Origin: an uncultured Clostridia bacterium
GTDB taxonomy: Bacteria > Bacillota > Clostridia > TANB77 > CAG-508
Assembly (NCBI GenBank): GCA_934122035.1
Contig: CAKOVP010000028.1
Coordinates: 1-17,632 of the forward strand
Length of the DNA stretch: 17,632 bases
Direction of reading: 5' to 3'
This document shows, in pieces, positions 1-5,007 of the stretch. Each line of letters opens with the position of its first letter. Position 1 is the stretch's first letter. The notes under the pieces were generated by a model. It was not told where the DNA came from, searched no databases, and was given only the letters and a program-made list of their open reading frames with translations. The position numbers and the translations under genes were made by a program.

Positions 1-101
1 TATAATTATATCATGAAATATTCCAAAACTAAATTCTTGTTAATCCATTACTGGAATTTACTTTTAAATTTAAGGTTTCATTATAAAATTTGTATTTTTT
101 A

Positions 102-130
102 TTGATTTTATCACTAATTTATGATATAAG
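102..130 (+). promoter_or_regulatory. Sigma-A-like promoter in left repeat arm (antisense to pilin gene)
   Basis: TTGATT, a 17-nt spacer, then TATAAG. It is near-identical to the promoter of the pilin-like gene in the other arm but points rightward, toward the 3' end and putative variable region of that gene. No plus-strand ORF with a ribosome site follows. It may be a relic of a deleted paralogue, a duplicated control region, or a source of antisense RNA. Activity is inferred from sequence only. Confidence 0.45.
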
Positions 131-140
131 TATTTTATCA

Positions 141-157
141 TTAAGTTACATACTTAA
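141..157. promoter_or_regulatory. Dyad TTAAGT-N5-ACTTAA, copy 1
   Basis: A perfect 6-5-6 inverted repeat (central five bases TACAT), located about 10 nt downstream of the -10 of the left-arm promoter, so at or just after the start of transcription. The same half-sites and spacing recur at 1482-1498 and 1562-1578. The placement suggests a repressor operator. I do not recognise the regulator. Confidence 0.55.
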
Positions 158-312
158 CGATAAATTTTTTTCATAAAATTTTTTATCATACTTTTTATTT
201 ATCAGAATTACACTTATATATGGCTTGTATCTTCTCTTTCAATAATATATTCTTAAAGGCACATGCTTGTACCGATTCATTATTTTTATATTAGCTTGTA
301 GTTGTATTTCTC

Positions 313-1443
313 CTATTTTATTGTCCATGCTCCACTTGCATCTTTTTCTCCCGTAAGGGCACTAGCGGATAGGGAAAATAGAGGACGTAAGCAACGTCCA
401 TTGTTAGTTGTGGCATCCATCGAATAACACATGCTACAACCATACATGTATGTCTTTGCAACTCGAAGTCCGAAAGTTGCATTATCTTTATAAGCAGTTG
501 CAAAGCGCGAAGCAATCCAATAGTAATTTGCATTTGATAGTACTGTTGCTGCACCCCCGTAATTCTTTTCATTAATTGTTATACTATAATATGTTTCTGT
601 TACAGTTAATCCACTGTCTCCTGCTATATCTGCTCTTTCTGCTGTTGGGGATGTATACCCTTTACTGCTTTCTTTATATGGATCTATTGTTTTTACTATA
701 TCTGGCTGTATTACACTTGTCACATTTATTCCTGCTCCTATTTGGCTTGCATATAATTTTGGATATCTTTTATTTGTCGTATAATTCATTGTTTCTCCAT
801 ATTTTTTTCCAGTATTATCGTTTGTATATGCATTTCTTGCAGTGAATCCTGTATCTGTTAAGTGTTTTTCCATATCTTCCAAGTTTATACTTCTTGCTTT
901 TATTCCTTTTGCTGTATTACTATATAACTTTTCGCATATATCATTTAATAAGTATACTCCATTATTATATCCTAATGATCCACCGAAGTACACGCTTTTA
1001 TTTGTTGGTGCCTCACTTACTACATCTATTGTTCCTGCGCTTTCGTCTTTATTTATTATCTGCCATTTTAGTGTTTCATCCTTAGAAATTGTTTGATCAT
1101 ACCAGCCACTAGCTGTTGAGCTTAAAGAGTAACTACTATCCCCATTTGGTGTGTATGCTACAAAATCTCCAATTTTGTATTTGCTTAAATCTACTTTTCC
1201 TAAGTTTTCATTATCATTTATATATTTTTCCATTTCATTTGTTAATGCGTTTATCGCTTTTTCTGTATTTACTTGTCCTTCTGCTGTTTGGTTCCTTGCA
1301 TCTTGTGCTCTACTTATTATTCCATTTTGTCCTAATACTAAGTTAAGGCTTATTCCTGCTAGTATCAATAGAACTACAATTGTAACTACCAAAGCTACTA
1401 AGGTTATTCCTTTGTTTCCTTGCATAATTTTTTCTTTTTTCAT
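313..1443 (-). CDS. Type IV pilin-like protein with C-terminal (DUF6273-like) domain
   Basis: A 376-residue surface protein. Residues 1-12 form a short basic leader ending in KG, followed by ITLVALVVTIVVLLILAGIS. This is a class III (prepilin-peptidase) signal with cleavage expected after Gly12. Position +5 is Ala instead of the classical Glu, as is common in this clostridial pilin group. Residues 35-80 are a pilin-like helix. The C-terminal part, with YYWIASR at 307-313, FGLR at 323-326 and LRPLFSL at 352-358, resembles the domain often labelled DUF6273 in gut Clostridia (family recalled, not searched). Residues 314-351 are rich in Ala, Tyr, Ser, Thr, Asp and Met and may be variable. The start ATG has AAAGGAGG about 12 nt upstream, a little far. 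The leader is about 140 nt from a promoter in the right repeat arm. Likely role: displayed pilin or adhesin. Confidence 0.85.
   Translation of the reverse strand: MKKEKIMQGNKGITLVALVVTIVVLLILAGISLNLVLGQNGIISRAQDARNQTAEGQVNTEKAINALTNEMEKYINDNENLGKVDLSKYKIGDFVAYTPNGDSSYSLSSTASGWYDQTISKDETLKWQIINKDESAGTIDVVSEAPTNKSVYFGGSLGYNNGVYLLNDICEKLYSNTAKGIKARSINLEDMEKHLTDTGFTARNAYTNDNTGKKYGETMNYTTNKRYPKLYASQIGAGINVTSVIQPDIVKTIDPYKESSKGYTSPTAERADIAGDSGLTVTETYYSITINEKNYGGAATVLSNANYYWIASRFATAYKDNATFGLRVAKTYMYGCSMCYSMDATTNNGRCLRPLFSLSASALTGEKDASGAWTIK
370..525 (-). other. Possible hypervariable 3' segment of the pilin-like gene
   Basis: Codons for residues 307-358. Codon choice shifts from the A/T-ending pattern of the gene body to TCG, CGC, TTC, CGA, AGC, GCC, AAC, CGT and TGC. 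A hand count of 361-480 gives 52 of 120 G+C. Most codons between YWIASR and LRPLFSL end in C or T, as expected if a template rich in AAC/AAT had been adenine-mutagenised. This is weaker than for the other pilin-like gene, because parts of the gene body are equally GC-rich and codons such as ATG and AAA interrupt the pattern. Confidence 0.35.
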
Positions 1444-1481
1444 TTTTGGGTTTTTCCTCCTTTTACATTTGTTTATTTATA

Positions 1482-1498
1482 TTAAGTTTTACACTTAA
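1482..1498. promoter_or_regulatory. Dyad TTAAGT-N5-ACTTAA, copy 2
   Basis: A perfect 6-5-6 inverted repeat (central bases TTTAC) in the leader of the pilin-like gene, centre-to-centre 80 bp from copy 3. Two identical operators about 80 bp apart, one at the start of transcription and one within the leader, is an arrangement seen in looping repression. That function is inference. Confidence 0.55.
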
Positions 1499-1561
1499 AC
1501 TATTATTAAGCCATAAAATTTAACTGTATATATTTTTAAATTGCAGTGATTTTTTGTTTCG

Positions 1562-1578
1562 TTAAGTATATAACTTAA
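1562..1578. promoter_or_regulatory. Dyad TTAAGT-N5-ACTTAA, copy 3 (operator at transcription start)
   Basis: A perfect 6-5-6 inverted repeat (central bases ATATA on the plus strand). It begins about 10 nt downstream of the minus-strand -10 element, so it covers roughly +4 to +20 of the predicted transcript. A bound protein here would block the promoter of the 313-1443 gene. Confidence 0.6.
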
Positions 1579-1588
1579 TTACAAAATA

Positions 1589-1617
1589 CTTATATCATAA
1601 AACAACGATAAAATCAA
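1589..1617 (-). promoter_or_regulatory. Promoter of the 313-1443 pilin-like gene
   Basis: On the minus strand: TTGATT (1617-1612), 17-nt spacer, TATAAG (1594-1589). Optimal spacing and close to the sigma-A consensus. Transcription would start near 1582 and give a leader of about 140 nt before the ATG. Confidence 0.6.
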
Positions 1618-1785
1618 CAAAAAGTTTAAATTTTGAGACCCAAAAATTGGAATAAAAAATCATACAAATTAATAAAATATAAAATGGCAAAAGCTTAAAA
1701 CCATAGTAGGTTTGATGGTGTATTATATGGTTTGTAAATTAATTTTTACATGCCATATTTTTTGTGCTCGTGAAAGGAGTAGAAA

Positions 1786-2673
1786 ATGAATCAATTAACA
1801 TTATCAGAATGTAGTAAAAGGAGGTTAGATGAAACATACATAGTAGTGTATGCAATAAAAAATGAGATCAATATAAAGAAGGGAGATTACATCGAAAAAA
1901 GTGATATTTACACTTTAATAGGAATAGATGTTAAAGGTTACAGACAATTTTTAAACATATATCAGGACAGAGTAAACAATAATAGATTCTGGTTAGATTG
2001 TTTTGAATCGTTGAAAAGTCGAGGATTAAAGAATATTTTATTCTTGTCAGTTGATGATAATAGAAATATGAAAAGGACTGCCAAAATAGCATTTCCAGAT
2101 ATTATATTTGTAGATTCATTAACAGATTTAGTACTAAAGTTTTATAAATATAGTCCAGAAAAAGATTTCAGAAAGTTAGCCAGTAAGTTACACTTATTAT
2201 ACACTCGAAAAACATTAGTAGTACATTTAGCAAGGAATATATATGGATTATGTCCAAAGAAAGAAGCAAAAGAAATAATAGGAAATTTTAAGAAAATATA
2301 TCAAAGTAGTAATATGGATGAGGCAAAAATACAGCTTGAATTTTTCCAAAAAGAATATAGTAAAACACAGAAAAGAATAGTAAAAAAAGTGGAAGAATTT
2401 ATGGTTTATTTAGAGCCATTATTTGAGTTACCCATAGAAATACGAAAATGTATATATACCACAAATGCAATAGAATCAGTAAATTCAGCATTAAGAAAGG
2501 TTACCCGTGGGAAAGGAGCATTTCCAAGTGAAAGTTCTGTTTACAAAGTAATGTATTTAAGAATAAAGTAACTTAGTGAAAAATGGAAAAAGCCAATGCA
2601 AAATTGGGAAAAAATAAGAAAACAGATAGTTTCTATATTTGGAGATAGATATTTAAAATATGTAAATTTATAA
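1786..2673 (+). pseudogene. IS256 (mutator) family transposase, internally deleted and interrupted
   Basis: The reading frame opens at ATG 1786 behind AAAGGAG and starts MNQLTLSE, which resembles the usual start of one IS256 group. It then jumps almost at once into the catalytic domain, so roughly 130-150 N-terminal residues (DNA-binding part) are missing. The second Asp lies in LSVDDN and the final Glu in TTNAIES. HLARN and the C-terminal region are recognisable. The first catalytic Asp, expected in an FIDAY-like segment, aligns with Tyr22 (VVYAIKNEI). An in-frame TAA at 2569-2571 cuts the frame. After it, recognisable IS256 C-terminus (LSEKWKKPMQNWE...IFGDRY) runs on to TAA 2671-2673. The HLARN region is preceded by a 30-40 residue stretch resembling a duplication of the segment after it. 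Inactive as a transposase. Confidence 0.8.
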
Positions 2674-2712
2674 AGATTATAAAGAGCACATTGAAAATTG
2701 AATACAAAATTA

Positions 2713-2732
2713 GCAGTACAATTTTGTACTGC
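2713..2732. repeat. 9-bp stem hairpin inside the right end of the IS remnant
   Basis: GCAGTACAA-TT-TTGTACTGC is a perfect 9-bp inverted repeat with a two-base centre. It lies between the transposase stop and the right terminal motif. There is no clear T-run on either side, so it is a poor intrinsic terminator. It may be part of the IS end or a cruciform. It is about 80 bases past the stop codon of the upstream pilin-like gene. Confidence 0.5.
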
Positions 2733-2810
2733 CAATCAAAAATTATTAAAAAAATTTACACACCAGTCTTGACAAGCTCCTTTTTTAATTCTTATTTATC
2801 TTTTCCAGGT

Positions 2811-3947
2811 CTACAAATATAAAGTGCACCTGAATCCGAAGGAAGCGTACACACCGAGCGCATCGTCCGAAGTGCTAATTCGGTAGCCTGCTGGATTATT
2901 AGCGAAGTAGTCGTAGTAATCGCCTCCTCTGACGGTGCAACGTAAGCCCGGGTCAGAACAAGACTCTGTAGTCCACTCATCTACATTGCCTCCCATATCG
3001 TATATGTTATTTACGGCTGTGGTTTGTCCTGTTGGAATTAATGTACTTGTTCCATTTGCTTTGGTTTGTTTATTTTTTTCTGTATCTGCTATTCCTGTAT
3101 AAGTAAATGTTGTATCCTTATAATTTCCTTCTTCTGAGCTATTTCCATAATCGCTATTTGTTTTTTGTATGAATGCAATTGCAGTATCCCATGCATAGCT
3201 ACTTACTAGTTTTGATTTTACACTTGTATAGCCTTGTTTTGTACTAAATGCTTCTGCTAGGCTTTTAGCTTGTGTTCTTGATACATAATTATATGGGGCT
3301 TGTCCTGCTTTTACTGTTATTGTATTACTTGTTGATGCTCCTCTTGCTCTTAATTTTTTAGAGTTTGTACTTTCTTGGTCTCCTGCTTCGTATCTTCCAA
3401 TATAGAATCCCTTATTGGTTTCTACACTTGTCTTTTCGTCTGCAGGCAATGCTTCTTTAAAGTAATTATTATTTGCTCTGTTTTTTATTTGCACTGAATT
3501 TGTTGTTGAGTCTATTGTTCCTGTTTCAAAGTTGTCTGAATAAGCTGTTCTCTTATAATCTGCAATACTATCTACTGGTATCCATACAAATTGGTTTCCT
3601 TGTAAGTCTGTTCCTACTGTTGTTTGTCCTTTATATTTTTCTTTGTCTGCTGCTGCATCTGAAATTACTAGTCCACTATCTCTTGTCCCGCCAACATACA
3701 CAAATCCATCTGGGATTGGTACTTCATTTACATCACTTTTATCGTCTCCGATTAATGTATAATAAATTTCATTTGCATTATCTATTTCTTCTTGGTATGC
3801 CTCTCTTGTTGATAATTGACTTTTTAATTGTGCTTTTCTTTGAACGGCCATTAACATGTATGCGCTTGACAATATTGTTATAAAAAATATTATTGTTACT
3901 GTTACCATTGTTGTTATTGAGCCAGTTTCATTTTTTATTTTTTTCAT
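2811..3947 (-). CDS. Pilin-like membrane protein with FGE/C-type-lectin-like C-terminus
   Basis: A 378-residue protein. I chose the ATG at 3947 (MKKIKNETGS), not an upstream ATG at 3983, because AGGAGG lies 6 nt before it. Residues 1-9 are basic and end in ETG, followed by a hydrophobic helix (10-33) and a Gln/Lys-rich helix. This resembles minor-pilin signals of the KGSITLFV type. From about residue 75 (GFVYVGGTRDSG, then FVWIPV, FYIGRYEAGD, NYVSRTQAKSLA, YAWDTAIAF) it follows the formylglycine-generating-enzyme/sulfatase-modifying fold, ending in NIYDMGGNVDEWT, VRGGDYYD and FGFRCTLYL. The fold is shared with C-type-lectin-like binding domains. Catalysis is not implied, and binding or adhesion is more likely. 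Residues 343-370 look hypervariable. It has its own promoter and probably precedes the 313-1443 gene, from which an IS remnant now separates it. Confidence 0.85.
   Translation of the reverse strand: MKKIKNETGSITTMVTVTIIFFITILSSAYMLMAVQRKAQLKSQLSTREAYQEEIDNANEIYYTLIGDDKSDVNEVPIPDGFVYVGGTRDSGLVISDAAADKEKYKGQTTVGTDLQGNQFVWIPVDSIADYKRTAYSDNFETGTIDSTTNSVQIKNRANNNYFKEALPADEKTSVETNKGFYIGRYEAGDQESTNSKKLRARGASTSNTITVKAGQAPYNYVSRTQAKSLAEAFSTKQGYTSVKSKLVSSYAWDTAIAFIQKTNSDYGNSSEEGNYKDTTFTYTGIADTEKNKQTKANGTSTLIPTGQTTAVNNIYDMGGNVDEWTTESCSDPGLRCTVRGGDYYDYFANNPAGYRISTSDDALGVYASFGFRCTLYL
2826..2921 (-). other. Putative DGR-type variable region
   Basis: Codons for residues 343-374. Between GG (341-342) and GFR (371-373) 22 of 28 codons end in C or T: TAC, GAC, TTC, AGC, CTC, TCC, GCT, GAT, AAT and similar. 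They encode Tyr, Asp, Ser, Ala, Asn, Gly, Thr and Phe. A hand count gives 62 of 120 G+C for 2821-2940, against 21 of 60 for 3001-3060 in the same gene. The position (last codons of the gene), the framing motifs RGG...GFR, and the NNC/NNT pattern fit the variable repeat of a diversity-generating retroelement, where adenines of AAC/AAT codons are randomised. No matching template repeat exists in the window. Confidence 0.6.
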
Positions 3948-4011
3948 ATGTTGCCTCCTATTTTTATTATTCACAAATCGCAATTTATTTATACTTATGC
4001 ATATTAGGGCG

Positions 4012-4074
4012 TTTCCGAATAATTATATTTATTTTATAATTGTGCTTTACAATTGTCAATATAATATTCGGAAA
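4012..4074. repeat. 10-bp inverted repeats bracketing the pilin-like promoter
   Basis: TTTCCGAATA at 4012-4021 and TATTCGGAAA at 4065-4074 are perfect inverted copies, 43 bp apart. One lies just upstream of the -35 and the other just after the predicted start of transcription. The right arm overlaps a 10-bp palindrome, GGAAATTTCC (4070-4079). They could be paired operators or recombination sites. Confidence 0.55.
4031..4059 (-). promoter_or_regulatory. Promoter of the 2811-3947 pilin-like gene with spacer operator
   Basis: Minus strand TTGACA (4059-4054), 17-nt spacer, TAAAAT (4036-4031). The spacer is almost exactly filled by a perfect dyad, AATTGT-N5-ACAATT (4038-4054). It has the same 6-5-6 layout as the dyads at the other pilin-like gene but different half-sites. 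A repressor bound there would sit between -35 and -10. The leader is about 75 nt. Confidence 0.65.
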
Positions 4075-4139
4075 TTTCCAAATATTATTTTTCTTTTATT
4101 TGTTATACTTTATTTATCATTTTGAGGAGGCTTTGAATA

Positions 4140-4196
4140 ATGTTATCTTCTGAGGCAATTGATAGAGCAGACAAAACTGAAAATAAAGTAGTATAA
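4140..4196 (+). CDS. Possible 18-residue microprotein
   Basis: The ATG at 4140 opens an 18-codon frame encoding MLSSEAIDRADKTENKVV. It is preceded by GAGGAGG (4124-4130, 9 nt from ATG) and by an extended -10, TG-T-TATACT (4101-4109). The stop at 4194-4196 abuts a hairpin with a T-rich tail (4197-4238). Promoter, ribosome site, frame and terminator make a compact, self-contained unit of about 130 bp. It is divergent from the pilin-like gene and convergent with the acyltransferase operon. The peptide is charged and not hydrophobic, so it is not an obvious membrane toxin. I do not recognise it. It could instead be a short regulatory RNA or a remnant. Confidence 0.35.
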   Translation: MLSSEAIDRADKTENKVV

Positions 4197-4231
4197 AAAA
4201 TAGAAAAGCCACTTTTAGACTCTTCTATTTT
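4197..4231. terminator. Bidirectional terminator between operon end and microgene
   Basis: Arms AAAATAGAA (4197-4205) and TTCTATTTT (4223-4231) are perfect inverted copies around a 17-nt loop. Seven T follow on the plus side and a T-run on the minus side. The stop codon of the last acyltransferase gene lies in the loop. The stem is AT-rich, so strength is moderate at best. Confidence 0.55.
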
Positions 4232-4997
4232 CTTTTTTTATATATTTTATATGCTCTATGTTGTTGTTTTTGCTTCTTTCTACCATTTTGTTATATACTC
4301 TATCTCTTAAATCTTGCTGTCTTTCTTTTAATGTTAATTTTTCATCTGGATAAAAAGGTCCATCTACATATGATACTAATTGGATTTTTTTATGTTTTTT
4401 TCCATAGCTTTGATATGTGTTTGTTATAGAGTATACGGGTGCATTTAGTTTTGCAGGATATTTAAATGATACAGCCTTAAATGGCCTTATTTTTGTATAG
4501 TATGGCCAAATGTGTGCTTCTGGATATATGGTTATAGAATTTTTATTTTTTATTTTTTCTTCTATAATTTCTAAAAAGTTTTTCATTGCTTTTATGTCAG
4601 AAGGAATTGGAATTGCCCCTAACATTTCTACAAGTGTTCCTGTTCCTTTTAATGATATATTTACAGGATTTACTATTAAAAAATTTCTTTTTGGATAGTC
4701 TGCAACACTTGGAATAAATGTATCTGCAAATGGTTGTGTATGGTTTGCATATATAAAATATCCTTGTTTTTTACATTCTTTTAGCTTTTCTTTTCCTATA
4801 AATTTATGTCTAAATTTTATTTTTAAGTATCCCAATTTTATTGGCATACTTAAAACATTTTGTAAAAATAGTGAGCATACATTCCATATAAAACTTTTTT
4901 TATATTTAAAGTTTTCGTCTATTTTTCTTGGTTTTAATTTTGATGGAGCTAGCTCGTCATTTAGTTCATCACTGTAATATAAAACTTTTTGTTCCAT
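4215..4997 (-). CDS. PlsC-type 1-acylglycerol acyltransferase family protein
   Basis: A 260-residue member of the lysophosphatidate acyltransferase superfamily, which moves an acyl group to a lipid hydroxyl at the inner face of the membrane. Numbered from Met-Glu-Gln, motif I is NHTQPFAD (85-92, HX4D form with His86 and Asp92). GAIPIPSD follows, and motif III is YPEAHIWP (from about 158), where the usual EGTR is PEAH. The acceptor is unknown. Start: ATG 4997 has GAGG 4 nt upstream. An alternative ATG at 5015 (or GTG at 5018) would overlap the preceding gene but has no ribosome site. It is last of four tightly packed genes. It resembles its upstream neighbour in family but is clearly diverged, so the two may act on different acceptors. 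Confidence 0.85.
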   Translation of the reverse strand: MEQKVLYYSDELNDELAPSKLKPRKIDENFKYKKSFIWNVCSLFLQNVLSMPIKLGYLKIKFRHKFIGKEKLKECKKQGYFIYANHTQPFADTFIPSVADYPKRNFLIVNPVNISLKGTGTLVEMLGAIPIPSDIKAMKNFLEIIEEKIKNKNSITIYPEAHIWPYYTKIRPFKAVSFKYPAKLNAPVYSITNTYQSYGKKHKKIQLVSYVDGPFYPDEKLTLKERQQDLRDRVYNKMVERSKNNNIEHIKYIKKENRRV

Positions 4998-5007
4998 TTT
5001 TCCTCTT

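Larger units (their letters stand above)
85..160 (+). repeat. Left arm of 76-bp inverted repeat flanking the pilin-like gene
   Basis: Read on the plus strand, this arm matches the reverse complement of 1559-1634 without gaps at 65 of 76 positions, by hand alignment. The best-conserved blocks are the -35/-10 promoter elements (TTGATT at 102-107, 17-nt spacer, TATAAG at 125-130) and the dyad at 141-157. The two arms enclose the whole 313-1443 gene and its leader, and both promoters point inward. In this arm the promoter points toward the 3' end of that gene, so any transcript would be antisense to it. The match ends sharply after CGA at position 160. Confidence 0.8.
1..312. other. Non-coding stretch downstream of the pilin-like gene
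   Basis: No convincing gene is seen on either strand. The stretch is very AT-rich. It holds the left arm of a long inverted repeat (85-160) with an outward-in promoter and dyad. A short imperfect hairpin (258-273; GGUACA-AGCA-UGUGCC read on the minus strand, with one G-U pair) lies about 40 bases past the stop codon of the 313-1443 gene. I looked here for a template-repeat-like copy of the C-terminal coding sequences of the two pilin-like genes and for reverse-transcriptase coding sequence, and saw neither. No strong intrinsic terminator is visible for the pilin-like gene. Confidence 0.5.
1559..1634 (-). repeat. Right arm of 76-bp inverted repeat
   Basis: Inverted copy of 85-160 (65 of 76 identical, no gaps). 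It contains the promoter and first operator of the pilin-like gene. Differences cluster in the spacer of the promoter and in the dyad centre, while the -35, -10 and dyad half-sites are unchanged. This suggests that selection maintains the control elements, not that the copies arose recently. Confidence 0.8.
1444..1785. other. Control region between the pilin-like gene and transposase remnant
   Basis: No gene is seen. From left to right it holds the ribosome site of the pilin-like gene (AGGAGG on the minus strand), one dyad (1482-1498), a second dyad (1562-1578), the minus-strand promoter (1589-1617), the end of the right inverted-repeat arm (1634), and the start of the IS256-like remnant with a terminal-repeat-like motif at 1728-1740. 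A plus-strand ribosome site, AAAGGAG, precedes the transposase ATG. Confidence 0.6.
1728..2765 (+). mobile_element. Degenerate IS256-like element remnant
   Basis: Bounded by short inverted ends: TGGTTTGTAAATT at 1728-1740 and, inverted, AATTTACACACCA at 2753-2765 (12 of 13 matching). A TGTGTAAA-type core is typical of IS256-family ends as I recall them. Outward of these cores the two sides do not match, so the true tips (perhaps to about 2782 on the right) are uncertain. The interior, about 1.04 kb, is shorter than a complete IS256 element because the 5' part of the transposase gene is missing. The right end sits about 30-45 bp past the stop codon of the 2811-3947 pilin-like gene. Confidence 0.5.

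Noticed and set aside
258..273. Small imperfect hairpin past the 313-1443 gene as a DGR hairpin
   Set aside because: It has only six pairs, one of them G-U, about 100 bases from the end of the putative variable segment. It is too weak to separate from chance.
576..1498. Several plus-strand Leu/Phe/Tyr-rich frames opposite the pilin-like gene, some looking like membrane proteins
   Set aside because: They lie antisense to well-supported minus-strand genes. The T-rich strand of AT-rich genes yields hydrophobic open frames by composition alone, and I saw no matching ribosome sites. The same applies to the plus-strand frames across 3473-4125, 4510-5174, 5571-5977, 7308-7568, 9209-10160, 11211-12080, 12719-13110 and 15452-15670.
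2569..2571. In-frame TAA in the transposase as a recoded or read-through codon
   Set aside because: Every other gene in the window ends normally at TAA or TAG, and the transposase has other lesions, so a nonsense mutation is simpler.
2713..2732. Hairpin past the stop of the lectin-fold pilin gene as the retrohoming hairpin of a DGR
   Set aside because: It lies about 80 bases past the stop codon and inside the IS remnant. Known DGR hairpins lie within a few bases of the variable repeat.
2792..2980. 62-codon minus-strand frame overlapping the 3' end of the pilin-like gene
   Set aside because: It is a second frame across the GC-rich putative variable segment, without a ribosome site. The main frame carries the recognisable GGNVDEW...RGG...GFR motifs.
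3948..3983. Upstream start giving a 12-residue-longer pilin-like protein
   Set aside because: The ATG at 3947 has AGGAGG 6 nt before it and starts a proper basic leader before the hydrophobic helix. The upstream ATG has no ribosome site.
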